This document shows, piece after piece, positions 1-10,535 of a stretch of 60,238 bases of DNA. The stretch is from Spirogloea muscicola (Eukaryota; Streptophyta; Zygnematophyceae; Spirogloeales; Spirogloeaceae): NCBI GenBank assembly GCA_009602725.1, contig WELB01000200.1:123061-183298 (forward strand), given 5' to 3'. The notes beneath the pieces were generated by a model. It ran no database searches, was not told where the DNA came from, and saw only the letters and a list, made by a program, of their open reading frames with translations. The position numbers and the translations under genes were made by a program. Position 1 is the first letter of the stretch; the number at the start of each line of letters is the position of its first letter.

Positions 1-460
1 AATCTAGTACGTGGCCAGGCCACGCGGCTTCCTTCTGGAAGTGGCGGCCAGTGGCGGCCAATGGCGGCCAGCCTGCGGCGCCGCCGAGCGGCGGCGCTCT
101 GACTGCGGCGCCGCCGAGCGGCGGCGCCCTGCGGCGCCGGCTTGCGGCGCCACCAGTGCGTCACGGGTGTGGCGCGGCGTCACGGGCGCGCCACACGTGT
201 CACATACACGTCATTACGGGTGTGTCGGCAGATACCAGAATATGCCGAGGAGCTTCTCTCCGGAAGTCCAGGATTGGCCACCTCTGCTGGAGGCGGCCCG
301 CGCCTGTACGTCACATCGTCAGCAGGCGCCTCACACCGCGCGACACCTCACGCGGGTCGCTCGCGCGTCGCACGCGTCAGGCACGTGCGCGTCAGCGTCA
401 GTGGTTACACGATAGCGCTTAACTCGGAGTTAAGCGTCCCATAACGGCGGGGACGTTACA
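1..460 (-). repeat. A-family LTR, partial
   Basis: Reads as the reverse complement of the A-type LTR: its sense start (TGTAACGTCCCCGCCGTTA, here at the right end near 460) and the U3 rich in CGCGCGTC-type words are present; the R/U5 half lies outside the window. The same U3 recurs at 8938-9833, 12000-12323, 25860-26276, 37180-37582 and 42960-43405. The open frames here on both strands are GC-rich shadows. Confidence 0.8.
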
Positions 461-579
461 GAATCCCTCTCGCTCAAGCGAAGGAAAGTCAGAGCAAAAT
501 TTTTAGAGAGTCCTTGCATAAGCACTCTCTAAAATTCAACAAAGTCCTGCGAGCTGCAAGAACATCCTTTGATACCAAA
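461..579 (-). mobile_element. Retroelement leader remnant with PBS
   Basis: Short AT-richer piece between two minus-oriented LTRs. On the minus strand it begins with TTTGGTATCAAAGG (567-579), a slightly mutated initiator-Met tRNA primer-binding site, directly after the LTR at 580-1171. That makes the neighbouring LTR a 5' LTR whose element ran leftwards and was later lost. It contains an 11-bp perfect inverted repeat, TTTTAGAGAGT, at 501-511 and 524-534. Confidence 0.6.
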
Positions 580-1171
580 TGTAAATGACCCGACCCCTGT
601 ACACAGGCAATTAGGCGGTCTGGTCCTGATTGGTTTCGGACGTGAGTATTTAGGAGCATACTCCTACACTGTGAAGCACCCGCACATCAGCGCGCAGCGG
701 AAAGCTTGCAATGTGGCGCCGCCGTCAGGCGGCGACTCCACCTCCCGGGCACCAGCCCGCAGCTAGCCCACCAAGGGCCGGCCACATACGCCTTGCAGCG
801 AGCCGGCAGCGTCCTGCCGACGACGGGCTGTGGCAGCAGGCGTAGCAGCAGGTTGCTCCTCTCTCTGGGCTTTGCTGATGCGAAATCCTGTCCGTGTATC
901 TGCCCCCAGACTCCTAGTGCTGCCGGTGGTGCCCCACTTCCAGGGGCGCATGGGGGTCGCCGCAAGGCCCACCCCGAGTGGCGGGCCGTGCGAGGGGAAG
1001 GCCCACCCCGAGGAAGGGCCGCACGAGGCTCACCCCGAGGGGTCGACCTCTCGGAAGGCCCCACGCCGGGGGGGGGGCCCACCTGTCGGACCGACCCACG
1101 CCGGGGGGCCGATCCGTAGGACCGCCAGGGTGGACACTGAGCCACGGAGGCCCCCGTTCGGAAACACCTTA
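580..1171 (-). repeat. F-type LTR (5' LTR of a lost minus element)
   Basis: Starts TGTAAATGACCC on the plus strand next to the PBS, has the common CGCAGCGGAA motif (694-703) and the 7-bp hairpin CGCCGCC/GGCGGCG (717-734), followed by GCAGCAGG-rich R sequence. The right half (about 990-1130) is a run of CACCCCGAGG/CCGGGGGG GC-rich words. Its outer end is not clear because another LTR abuts at 1172. Confidence 0.55.
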
Positions 1172-2017
1172 TGACGTCCAGATCCCTATACAAGCAATGA
1201 GGGGTCAGTAGGTCCGTATTGGACTTCGGACCTTAGGGGGTTTGAGAACTACCCCACCTACAGATGGAACGCCACCTCACATGGCACATACTCGCGTATA
1301 CCACCGCAGCGGAAGTCTTACTCTGTCCTGAGGCGCTGCCAGAAGGCGGTGACGCTACTGAGGGTCTGGCATGGTAGCTGTCCCCAGCAGCCATGGCACT
1401 TACTGAGAGCTGGCGAAGTCCGCAGCGACGAGCCCCAGCGACGAGCAGAGCAGCAGACGACGGCAGCAGAGCTGTGGCGGCTGCGGCAGCCGGCAAGCAG
1501 GGCTGTACCTCTCTCGGCGTCACTGGTCTGACTGACGAGTCTAGCCTCCTCGGCCTACTACTTATCGCGTTTCACCTGCCCCCCTCCCCCTAAGGTGTGA
1601 TGAGGGTAGCCCCAGAGTCCTACCTCAGAGGGGCGGAACCGACCATGGGTATACGGATCAAGAGGACTTGCTCCGTTGACTGCTGGGCCGCTGCCGCTTG
1701 CAGCGACGCAGCGCCGGGCGGATGGAGTACAACTCCAGGGCGATGCCCCTTGCAGTGAAGCAGCGCCCGCCAACTAGGGTACGGCTCCAGCGCGGTGTCG
1801 CTGACAGCGAAGCAGCGCCCACGGACAGGAATACAAAATTCCTGCGTGCAGTGAAGCAGCGCTTTCCCGGGCAGTACGACTCCCAGACGATGCCACGTGC
1901 ACCGTGCCGACTTTCGGACGAAGCCACGTGCACGCGCGGTACGAGGCCCCGTGGGCACGGACCGGATTTATAGTTACCCGTACCGTTTGGCACTCCCAAA
2001 CGGGAGGGGACCTTACA
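1172..2017 (-). repeat. B-family LTR, 3' LTR of element G0
   Basis: Minus-oriented B LTR running from TGACGTCCAGATCCC to GGACCTTACA. It carries the shared CGCAGCGGAAGTC motif (1307-1319), GCAGCAG-rich R, and a U3 with about four degenerate copies of a 55-60 bp unit centred on CTTGCAGCGAAGCAGCG (1690-1900). The next bases, TTCCTCCCCACTT, read on minus as the purine tract AAGTGGGGAGGAA, the expected polypurine tract before a 3' LTR. Confidence 0.7.
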
Positions 2018-2245
2018 TTCCTCCCCACTTAGATATTCAGGTCCTCGGGTACAAGGACACGGCATGAGAGGAGCACTTCGAAGAGATCAATTCCGATGGG
2101 TGCGTCCAGCACTGCGATGCAAAGGAGTTATGTGCCCCTGGCAAGAACTTTACGGAGAACAGACGGGCAGTCGGCAAGATTGGCCGAAGGTTCCCAAGTG
2201 TTGTGTTCAGGTCCATAGCCTAGCCACTTTACAAGATACTCTCGG
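2018..2245 (-). pseudogene. pol: Element G0: 3' end of pol, after the chromodomain
   Basis: Matches 37583-37800 (the same place in element G3) in order and orientation, including the PPT and the words AAGATTGGCCG and CAGGTCCATA. Only the tail after the chromodomain survives. It is cut at 2245, where the 5' LTR of G1 begins, so G1 probably inserted into G0; the bases left of the LTR are CTCGG, but the right-hand copy is lost with G1's 3' end. Confidence 0.55.
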
Positions 2246-2781
2246 TACAACGATCCAGCCGTTTGGTCAAGCCACACGGTGCTGTTAGCGTTACATAACC
2301 GCTAGTTTGACAGACAAGTGGTTCGCCAGGTGGCGGGCAAGCTTGCCGGGCGAGTGGCCCGCCAGATGCAGGCCCCGCCCGTATTAAATTACCCCTCGCC
2401 AGGATCCAACCATTCAAGGGAGGATCTTTGGCCCGCCGCAAGGCAGGCCATGGGGTGACCAGCTCACACCCCAGGAGGAAGAGTGGCACGGGGGACGTAC
2501 TACGAGCCTTGCGCTAAGACCCAACAGCACTTTGGACCGGTGAAGCCTGAGAGCAGCTTGCTGCTGCCTGTCGCCACAGCCGCCGCCGCAGCCTGCTACG
2601 GAGCCTGCTGCGGGGAGTCCGTGGCTGCGCCCCTTGGGGAACAGCTGCTGGCTTGCGCCCAGGAGGTGGAGTCGGCGCCGGACTGCGGCGCCACAGGGCC
2701 TTGTCTTCCGCTGCGCCTATGCGCTAGTGCTTCATTGTGTAATGGGTTCACTCCTAGACCCCTACAGCCGAACATAAGAAG

Positions 2782-3797
2782 TGTAACGTTCCCTCCGTAT
2801 GGGAGTGCCAACGGTGCCGGTAACCTTACATGTTTGTATTTGTATTTGTCGTGGGAAACGCCCCAACGGTCCCGGCTCCGCCCCGGCGCCCGGCCCGAGG
2901 CCCCGGTTCCGTACTGCACGTGATCCGCCCCCGGCGCCGCGGCCCGAGGCCCCGGTTCTGTACTGTACGTGCTCCGGCCCCCCCGGCGCCACGGCACGTA
3001 GCGCCGCGAGGCGCCGCCCGACGCGCCGCTTCGCGCCTCCTCGGCGCCGCCCGAGGCTCCGCGTCGCGCCCCCTTGATGCCGCACAAGGCACCCCGTCGT
3101 ACCTCATTGGCTCCGCCAAGGCGCCCTTCCGCGCCGTCCAATAGCGCCGCGTTCACGCGCCGCTTGGCGTCTCCTTGGAGCCGCCCAAGGCGCCGCTTCG
3201 CGCCTCCTTGGAGCCGCCCAAGGCGCCGCTCTCCGTGTCCCCTTCGTTCGGCCCGCCCCTTCGGGGGAGGGCCTTGGGGGCGACCCTCGTCACACCCTCA
3301 GGGGAGGGGTGGTAGATGGATCGCTATATAAGTAGTAGGCCCTGGCCGGGCTCGGAAGTCCGACCAACGCCGAGAGAGACACAGCCCTGCTGCCGCCTAG
3401 CCAGCCCCCGCTGCCGCCTAGCCAGCCCCGCTGCTGCCTGCTGCCGCCGCCGCTGCCACAGCTCTGCTGCTGCCGTCTGCTGCCCAGCCCGTCGCCGCAG
3501 CTCGTCGCTGCAAGCCCCGCCGGCTCTCTGGACAGGGATGCTACAGCTCGGCTGCTGCCGTCTGCTGCCCAGCCCGTCGCCGCAGCTCGTCGCTGCGGGC
3601 CCGGCCGGCTCTCTGTAAGTCTATGGTAGAGTCACCGCCCTAGGACGGTGCCTCAGGGTAAGACTTCCGCTGCGCTCTGTGCGCGTATGTGCGTTGGTGT
3701 TCCTTGTGTATGAGGGTTGTCTCCTAAACACCCTATGCTTGAATCTAAACCAGGACATTCTGACCCTAACTGTGTGATTAGGGGCAGGGATGTCACA
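2782..3797 (+). repeat. Solo B LTR inside G1's C LTR, TSD AGAAG
   Basis: Plus-oriented, TGTAACGTTCCCTCC to GATGTCACA, flanked by perfect 5-bp repeats AGAAG (2777-2781 and 3798-3802). U3 is made of short CGCCGC-CCGAGG-CGC units (2880-3240). A TATA box TATATAAG lies at 3325-3332. R is CTGCTGCC-rich, a donor-like CTCTCTGTAAGT sits at 3609-3620, then comes the hairpin (about 3630-3650) with CTTCCGCTGCG, and the U5 terminal hairpin at 3755-3797. Confidence 0.85.
3325..3332 (+). promoter_or_regulatory. TATA box of B LTR
   Basis: TATATAAG sits just upstream of the CTG-rich R region. It fixes the transcription direction of B LTRs (this copy plus). Equivalent sites in other copies are degraded or reversed. 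Confidence 0.55.
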
Positions 3798-3845
3798 AGA
3801 AGGATGACTCATCCTAACTGCGTGTTTAGGGGCGAGTTCCTTACA

Positions 3846-3858
3846 TATGGTATCAGAG
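3846..3858 (+). other. Primer-binding site of G1 (tRNA-iMet)
   Basis: TATGGTATCAGAG follows the LTR end directly. TGGTATCAGAG is complementary to the 3' end of plant-type initiator-Met tRNA, the usual Ty3/gypsy primer. Confidence 0.8.
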
Positions 3859-4193
3859 ACCGTCTTGCATTTATCGGGCTTGTGATATATTGTACTCGCC
3901 GCTGATGATGCAAGGATCTTCTCGATGTGCTGGCTTGACCTTTTCTGTTGAGATAAAGTGTTTTGCCAGACGTTCGTCCGCGGGGCTGCTTAGCGGAAGC
4001 GACAAGTGCTGCGTCATGTTTGCGCACTGAGCCAGCACCGACCAATGCCGACATCGACTGCCTGATCCTTTGAGGAGGACACCTGCTGCTTAAATCGCTT
4101 AGAGGTGGGGATTGACGCCTGCAGCCTTTGTGTGGTAAAGGTCTAGTCGGGTGGCCAGCATCGATCGTGTGCATCGGTCTTGGTCATATCTGC

Positions 4194-4945
4194 TGTAACG
4201 TCCCCCCGTTTGTAAGAGCCAAACAATACCGGTGAGCAACGTAACGCGCGCTTCACACGCGCTTCACGCGCGTCACGCGCCCGTCACGCGCGCCACGGGC
4301 CAGTCACGCGCGGCGCGCGCCAGTGCCCTGGACTTGTATTCCTATTCGTCAGACTCGCGCCACGCGCAGCCCGCAGTATGCGCGGCACGTTCCCCTGTAT
4401 CCTCATTGTGCGGGTCCGCTCTTCTAGGGGCCGGACCTTGGGGGCACCACGCGCCAGTAGTATCGCCATTGTGCGGGTCCGCTCCTTCGGGGGCCGGACC
4501 TTGGGGCTACCCTCGTCACACCCTCCGTGGAGGGTGGTAGGTGGAACGCTATGGGTAGTAGGCCGAGGCCAGACTCTCAAGTCCAATCAGTGACGCCCAG
4601 GGAGAGGCACAGCCCTGCTTGCCTGCTGCCGCAGCCGCCGCCCCAGCCCTGCTGCTGCCGTCTGCTGCCCAGCCCGTCGCCGCGGCACGTTGCTGCGAAC
4701 ATCGCCGGCTCTCCATAAGTGCCACGGTTGCGCCCCATCTGGGCCAGCTACTAACCCCTCTGGTAGAGTCGCCGCCTTCTGGCGGCGCCTCAGGGTAAGA
4801 CTTCCGCTGTGCTATGTGATGCACTTGAGTACAGCGTGTGCGTTGGTGGCCCACTATGTAGGAGGGTAATTCCTAAACCCCTAGGTTCGTACTCAATAAG
4901 GACGTACTAACCCCCAACTGCGTGTATAGGGATCAGGACGTCACA
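4194..4945 (+). repeat. Solo LTR in G1 leader, TSD TCTGC
   Basis: TGTAACGTCCCCCCG to ATCAGGACGTCACA with perfect TSD TCTGC (4189-4193 and 4946-4950). It has a short GCGCGTCACGCG U3, two copies of a GTGCGGGTCCGCTC-x-GGGGCCGGACCTTGGGG block (4409-4442, 4474-4507), a CTGCTGCC R and a B-like U5. It sits in the untranslated leader of G1 (3859-5111), so the leader is contiguous across it. Confidence 0.85.
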
Positions 4946-5111
4946 TCTGCGGCTGTCTGCCTGCCTGCTGTTTGGAGGAGTGGAGTCACACGCTGCCCTG
5001 CTTGCTCGCTCGCTGGTGCACCAGTCTTGCGATGTCTTGTATTGCAGTATAGATTGTGCGCTAGGCTGACTGTTGGAGCCTGACTTGATTACTCAGTGTT
5101 CCTCAGAAAGC

Positions 5112-5720
5112 ATGGAATCGCACACATCTCGTGCGCCTCCTAGCCCTCCTCGGGAGGTAGAGCGGTCGGCTGCTCAGGCAGCGGCTGCTGCAGGGCCAGC
5201 TGCTGAGGCAGTGATTGCTGTGAGGCAAGGCCATGAGGGGCACGCCGAGCTTAGAGCCGCGGGCCAAGAGGGCCTGTCGTCTGGGGAGGTGCAACGCATG
5301 GCACTCCTCACGCAGGACCTGGAGGCAGTCCAGTCTGCGATGACCCAGCTCACTACCGCCCCTTGCAAGGATGTGCGGGGAGCACCACGCCCACCTCGCC
5401 CACATCCGTGCTGGACAGCGCCATGCTCAACAGATCGATGCCGCGGTGTTCTGATGCGCAAGAACAGTGGCAAAACTGCGCATGGACTTGCCAGGGCCTA
5501 CGCACCAAGGCAAATCTCCGGTCAGGATGATCGTGAGGGCTGCAATCGTGGCGCAGCGATGTCGGAATGGTTCGTTCTGATACTAACGGACGCGATGGCA
5601 AGAGTGCCGCTCGCCGCGACCTCGCGAGTGCCGCTCGCTGCGATCTCGCGCGAGATCTCGCGGGGGAGCCACGTGATTGGTGGACGCCCTCATGCAGTCC
5701 ACGACGCCCGATGTATTTAA
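5112..5720 (+). pseudogene. gag: G1 Gag N-terminal region
   Basis: The frame from ATG 5112 begins MESHTSRAPPSPP, like the MESAD start in elements G2 (minus, 28100) and G3 (minus, 41946), which is why I prefer this ATG to an upstream in-frame one at 5073. An Ala-rich stretch leads to EGHAEL-x-GQEGLSSGEVQRMALLTQDL, the same motif as the inverted gag of G9 and the GLTSDEVRRLERL of G3. It probably forms a coiled coil. The homologous match fades after about residue 90, so a frame change is likely. A 24-bp direct repeat (AGTGCCGCTCGC...CTCGCG) lies at about 5601-5648. Confidence 0.6.
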
Positions 5721-5796
5721 CACATGAAATAATTTCTCCAGCTCAATCATGACTGCATATGGCAATACCCATGCTTAGCTTCGGGCTCACGACAAG

Positions 5797-6310
5797 TTGG
5801 ATGCCATCCGCATGAGCGGCACAGACTTCGAACCATATGTGCGGCGCTTCAGGCTGCTGCTTTCGAAGCTGCACAACGAGCCTATGAAGGCGGGTGATCA
5901 GTGCCAGCGCTTCAAGGCTGGGCTGCCTCCCAATATGCGCACGTGGGCCGCGGTAAAATTCCGCTACTTCGCTGGCTCTTACGGATGCCCCAAGATGGTG
6001 GAGCACGCCAAGAAGATGCTCAGCACGCCGGACATTGGGCGGGGCCAGCGTCCCCTGCTTGAGGCAGGTGGGTCTACACAGGCAGAGCGGGTGAAGAAGA
6101 GGTTCTACCCTAAGGAGGGGTCGAACTCTCGTCCTACAGGCGGCTTCCAGAAGGCGCGAGTGGAAGGTGGTGGCTGCTTTCGCTGCGGCGACAAGGTCAT
6201 CAGATCAAGGACTGCCAGGCGGCAGATCCCTCTGACTCGAGGTCACGTCCACAGCGCCCTATGGGCCGGGACAAGGGCAACTTCAAGAGCAAGCGTGAGT
6301 GCCTGACCCT
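5797..6310 (+). pseudogene. gag: G1 Gag capsid and zinc knuckle
   Basis: The 169-aa frame starts MDAIRMSGTDFEPYVRRFR and contains QRFKAGLPP, the retrotransposon Gag capsid signature also seen in G3 (minus, 41168-41491). A nucleocapsid zinc knuckle follows as CFRCGDK, but the second half (the GH and last Cys of CX2CX4HX4C) is lost to a frameshift. Capsid and nucleocapsid would assemble the virus-like particle and bind genomic RNA; this copy cannot. Confidence 0.7.
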
Positions 6311-6329
6311 TGCCTCTGAGAGCAATCTC

Positions 6330-6560
6330 ATTCAGCCAGATGCATGTGAGCTGTTTGATCTTGCTGGCAAAGCTTGCCCGCCATCCAGGACACCGATTGT
6401 GGGCTCAATTTCTGCCTTTTTGCAAGGCCGGAGGGCCTCTACCTGTGTAGGTTGCCCACATTGACTTGCAAATGGCTGCAGATATTTATCTGAGCTGGCC
6501 TGCGCGCCGTCGGCCTGGAGAAATTTTGTTCTTCATTGTGCCGCAGAAGCGCGGTGTGAT
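6330..6560 (+). pseudogene. G1 conserved domain between Gag zinc knuckle and protease
   Basis: Frames here contain LFDLAGKACPP, then DLQMAADIYLSWPARRRP and FFIVPQ, the same order as in G9 (47951-48290), G7 (30472-30720), G6 and G3. I do not recognise the fold. At least one frameshift separates the two halves. See the finding on this domain. Confidence 0.5.
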
Positions 6561-6639
6561 TGATTAAGCTCCGCTCGGGATGTCTCTGTTGTGCTCGCAC
6601 GACGCGGGACACAGGCTCCTTAGGCGTAGTGTTAATGCC

Positions 6640-7329
6640 ACTCAGCTTAGGCCGTACCGGGCAAAGTCAGGGTATATGTTGCTCGCACCCCCATTCTTGG
6701 TATCAGTGTACGTGGGGTACACTCTATGCTATTAAGAGGCTGGATACAGCGGCCAAGATCCTCATGGATTCAGAGGCCTCGGCGTCTTTTGTGGAAAAGA
6801 CTCTGATGTGTTCCACTGGCTTGAGTTTGCAAGCATATGATTTGCCTAGAGTGACATCGGCCGATGGCCAACCCACCGATGTGCTGGTTCTTTGCAGGTT
6901 CCCATTCGCGTACAACAGCACAAAGCCGAGGTGCCTTGTTACGCCATTGTGTTGGCTGCTGCATTTGATGTGATTAGATGATCGGCTCTAAGCCACATCG
7001 GCATGCCTTGATTTTGAAAGCCAAACTTGCACTGTACAACGTAGCGTACGGCGCCTTTGTCCTTTGCAACAAGCTTCCCTGTGGACCGCAGCTGGCGGCA
7101 GGGGCTTCCATTCTGCTGTCCGCCATGCAGATAAAGTGATTTATAACAAGAACACTTTGCAGCCGGCATATCTCGTGCTGGTGGCGTTGAATGACGAGTC
7201 TGAGCCTGACTTGCGTGTGAATGCTATGGATTCACATGGCGGGGTTCTTGATAAATTGCTGGAAGAGGATGCAGATGTGGTTACCGACTCTCTTCCAGAG
7301 GTCTGCCTCCTCATCGAGGTGTGGCTCAT
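6640..7329 (+). pseudogene. pol: G1 protease and start of RT
   Basis: The segment ILMDSEASASFV is the retropepsin active-site loop, but the normal DSG is DSE here, so the catalytic motif is changed. Downstream words (ADGQPTDVL, TSACLDFE-x-TCTVQR) match G9's protease tail. The linker SHGGVLDKLLEE and LLIEVWL lead into RT. An in-frame stop follows PLCWLLHLM at 6971. Coding sequence stops at 7329, where a B LTR is inserted, and resumes at 8253. Confidence 0.65.
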
Positions 7330-8252
7330 TATCACATCCCTGTCCCTAATCCTACAGTTGGGGTCAGAATGTCCTGTTTGGGCTCGTCCATAGGGTGTTT
7401 TAGAGATAACTCTCATACAAGAGAACGCCAACGCACATACGCGCACAGAGCGCAGCGGAAGTCTTACCCTGAGGCACCGCCCTAGGGCGGTGTCTCTACC
7501 AGTAGACTTACAGAGAGCCGGCGGGGGCCCTCAGCGACGAGCTGCGGCGACGGGCTGGGCAGCAGGCGGCAGCATCGAAGCTGTGGCAGCGGCGGCAGCA
7601 GCAGGCAGCAGCGGGGCTGGCTAGGCAGCAGCAGGGCTGTGTCTCTCTCGGGCGTTGGTCGGACTGCGGGGTCCCGGCCAAGGCCCACTTCTTGTAGCGT
7701 TTCTCCTGCCACCCCTCCCCAGAGGCCGTGACGAGGGTCGCCCCATGGCCCTCCCCGGGAGGGGCGGGCCAGACAAGGGGAACGACGAATATGCCGGACG
7801 CTGCCGCGCGCGGGGGAAGCAGCGCATTGGCGGCTGGAGCGAGAGTCCGGGAAACACGACGGATCTGCCCGACGCTGCGCGGGCGAGCGAAGCAGCGCCT
7901 GGCGGCTGGAGGGAAGATTCTAGAGGACAGACGGATCTGCCAGACGCTCCCGCGCGCGCAGGAAGCAGCGCCTGGCGAATGGAGCTGAACTCCGGAACAA
8001 TGCCGCGCGCGAGCGAAGCAGCGTCCGCCGGAAAGAGTACGATGGACGATGCTGCGCGCGAGCGAAGCAGCGTCCCTCGGACAACCTGGCGGGCGAGGCC
8101 GCCTGCATGTGCGGTACGGAGCCAGGGGGCTTCGGACCGTACTTAGCTACACAGAGTGCAGCAAAGTACCCGCACCGTTTGGGGACTCCAAACGGTAGTT
8201 ACGATACGCTCATGAAAGGTTCCCGGCATCGTTGGCACGCCAAAACGTTACA
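7330..8252 (-). repeat. Solo B LTR in G1 RT, TSD CTCAT/CTCAA
   Basis: Minus-oriented copy. CTCAT (7325-7329) and CTCAA (8253-8257) flank it, a 5-bp TSD with one change. The hairpin is CACCGCCC/GGGCGGTG (7475-7492). U3 (7790-8080) has about five degenerate units around GCGCGAGCGAAGCAGCG. The ends read TATCACATCC on the left and AAACGTTACA on the right. Confidence 0.8.
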
Positions 8253-8277
8253 CTCAACCATTCCATTGGAGCCAGGC
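8253..8277 (+). pseudogene. pol: G1 RT fragment between two LTRs
   Basis: Twenty-five bases coding for a TIPLEPGA-like peptide, the same place as in G9's HTIPMEPGA. It proves that the two LTRs on either side inserted separately into one RT gene. Confidence 0.7.
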
Positions 8278-8818
8278 TGTAGAGAACCTCGTCCTACACA
8301 CGCAGTTAGGGTGAGGAGTCCTTGTTGAGATCGGCTGTAGGGCGTTTATGAACCAACCCACTACACAAGAATGCACTAGCGCATCGGCGCAGCGGAAGAC
8401 AAGCCCTGTGGCGCCGCCGTCCGGCGGCGACTCCACCTCTTGGGCGCAGGCCGGCGCAGCAGGCCCCGCAGCGCAGTGCGGCGGCGGCTGCGGCGGCGAG
8501 CAGCGGCAAGGCTGCTCCTGGGCTCCTTGGGCTCGAACTCCCTCGAGCCTCAGCCCCAAGGCTCCTCGTGCTTCCCCGTGCCATCCCCCCTCCAGGGGTG
8601 TGAGCGGGTCGCCCCATGGCCCGCCTTGCGGCAGGCCACAGATCCTCCCTTGAACGGGCGGATCCTGGCGAGGGGTATTTTAGTACGGGCGGGGCCGCCT
8701 CTGGGCGGGTTACTTGCCCGGCCAGCCAGCCGGCCACCTAGCGGGCCACTTGGCCCGGATAGTCGGTCATGCAATAAGAACAGAGCCGTGTGGCTCACCA
8801 AACGGCCGGGTCATTACA
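8278..8818 (-). repeat. Solo C LTR in G1 RT, TSD CAGGC
   Basis: Minus-oriented, TGTAGAGAACCTCG to GGTCATTACA, flanked by perfect CAGGC (8273-8277 and 8819-8823). It shows the U5 terminal hairpin, CGCAGCGGAAGAC, hairpin CGCCGCCG/CGGCGGCG (8412-8429), the R region and the C U3. Confidence 0.9.
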
Positions 8819-8937
8819 CAGGCGCTGATCCGCGGTACCGTCCCATGTACCGGCTGAGCCCTCTCGGACCTCGAGAGAAATGTGATTCCAGGTCGAGGAT
8901 CTGCTGGGGAAAGGCTACATTGAGCCATCTCAGTCGC
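8819..8937 (+). pseudogene. pol: G1 RT fragment
   Basis: Codes for [14 protein letters not shown] and, after a frameshift, the VEDLL-x-GYIEPSQS region of RT fingers. The next piece resumes at 9834 with SPYGA. It is bounded on both sides by LTR insertions. Confidence 0.75.
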
Positions 8938-9833
8938 TGTAACGTCCCCGCCGTTACGGGACGCTTCATTCCGAGTTAAGCGCTACCGTGTAACCAACTG
9001 ACGCGCATGTGCCTGACGCGTGCGACGCGCATGTGATGCGCGAGTGACCCGCGCGAGGTGACGCGCGGTGTGACGCGCCTGTCAGCGATGTGACGCACAG
9101 GCGCGCCGCCTCCAGCAGAGGTGGCGAATCCTGGACTTCCGGAGAGAAGCTCCTGGGCATATTCTGGTATCTGCCGACACACCCGTAATGACGTGTATGT
9201 GACACGTGTGGCGCGCCCGTGACGCCGCGCCACACCCGTGACGCACTGGCGGCGCCGCAAGCCGGCGCCGCAGGCTGGCCGCCGTTGGCCGCCATTGGTC
9301 GCCACTGGCCGCCACTTCCAGATGGAAGCCGCGTGGCCTGGCCACGTACTAGATTCCCCTTGTCGGGCCCGCCTTCCTTGTCGGGCCCGCCTTCCCGAGG
9401 TGGGCCCTGAGACGGACCTCCCAGAGACCCCTGGGGAGGGTGGCACGTGAAGCACTACAAGTAGGGCTGAGAGCAGACTCGGGTAACTCGGTCAATCTCA
9501 GTGAAGCCCGCGAGAGAGAGGCGCAGCCCTGCTGCCACCTGCTGCCGCAGCCCGCCGACGCAGCCCTGCTGCTGCCTGCTGCCGCAGCCCGTCGCCGCAT
9601 CCCGTCGTGGCGGATCTTCATCGGCTCTCTGTGAGTAAGACTGTGGCTGCAGTCGCTGGCCCGCACTTGAGAGGTGAGCTGCTGACTGTCGGCAGCATCT
9701 CAGGCCAAGACTTCCGCTGTGTGATACACGTGGTGCTTCGCTGTGCTGGGGGTTTGTCTCAAAACCCCAACGACCGAACTCAATCAGGACATAACTGACC
9801 CTCGACTGTGTCTTATGGGTCAGGAATGCTTCA
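8938..9833 (+). repeat. Solo A LTR in G1 RT, TSD GTCGC
   Basis: The clearest sense-oriented A LTR: TGTAACGTCCCCGCC to AGGAATGCTTCA, perfect TSD GTCGC (8933-8937 and 9834-9838). Parts in order: CGCGCGTC-rich U3, CTACAAGTAGGG TATA-like site (9456-9467), CTGCTGCCGCAG R, CTCTCTGTGAGT donor-like site ending 9636, GTGAGCTGC/GCAGC hairpin region near 9680, CTTCCGCTGTG (9710-9720), GGTTTGTCTC, and terminal hairpin (9790-9826). Confidence 0.9.
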
Positions 9834-10171
9834 GTCGCCGTACGGTGCAATCATTCTCTTTGTCAAGAAAGTAGGATGGCAGCCTTCGGATGTGGATTGA
9901 CTATCGGGCTTTGAATAAGCTCACTGTCAAGAACCGATACCCTTTGCCTCGCATAGATGATCTATTCAATTGGCTCGCAGGGGCACTGTGTTTAGATCCC
10001 TGGACCTGCAAAGCGAGTATCACCAAATTCACACTTGCAGATATTCCAAAGTCGGCGTTCTGTACGCCGCTTGGACAATTCAACGTGCTTGAGGTTTGGT
10101 CTGACCAACAATGCACCGGCTACGTTCCAGGCTGTGATGACGAGTGTCTTTGGCCCCCTGCTCTATGATGT
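9834..10171 (+). pseudogene. pol: G1 RT fragment (fingers/palm)
   Basis: Contains the RT block [19 protein letters not shown], then [13 protein letters not shown]-x-TPLGQF and, in another frame, the palm words up to FGPLLYD. Several single-base indels break it. It is cut exactly before the catalytic YLDD, which lies 4.1 kb downstream at about 14318, on the other side of a nested LTR stack. Confidence 0.8.
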
Positions 10172-10535
10172 TATAATGTTCCCCACTTTGTGAGCGCCAA
10201 ACAGTGTTGTTAACGCTTCCATGGTGTTAGCCCTGTGCGGGACCGTACGAACCCGCCCTGGCACTCGTGCTGTTGCCGTTCCGTCCGGGCTCGTCCGGGT
10301 GGCTTCGCGTGCTCCCGTCGTGCTCAGCCAGACATGCTCTGTGATGTCTCTGACCCTTAAGAGCACAGTTAGGGTCAGTAAGTCCTTGTTGTTTCGGTCG
10401 CTGGAGTTTAGAGACAAATTCCCAGCACAGCGAAGCACCACGTGTCCTACACAGCGGAAGTCTTGCCCTTGAGGCGCTGCCGACAGGCAGCAGCTCACCT
10501 CTCAGGTACAGGCCATTGACTACAGTCACAGTCTT

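Larger units (their letters stand above)
2246..3845 (+). repeat. C-family LTR, 5' LTR of G1 (interrupted)
   Basis: C-type start (CCAGCCGTTTGGTCAAGCC at 2254-2272, first bases mutated), AAATTACCCC TATA-like site near 2385, GGATCC-containing box, CTGCTGCC-rich R, hairpin and CTTCCGCTGCG, then the U5 end. It is interrupted by a B LTR at 2782-3797 and resumes at 3798 for its terminal hairpin, ending TTCCTTACA at 3845 right before the PBS. Confidence 0.75.

Noticed and set aside
2596-3156. 186-codon minus frame rich in Gly, Arg and Ala
   Set aside because: It spans the C/B LTR junction and reads the CGCCGC U3 repeats in reverse; no domain.
3000-3240. CRISPR-like regular repeats (CGCCGC/CCGAGG units)
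   Set aside because: Units are short, degenerate, without unique spacers, and lie within LTR U3; the genome is eukaryotic.
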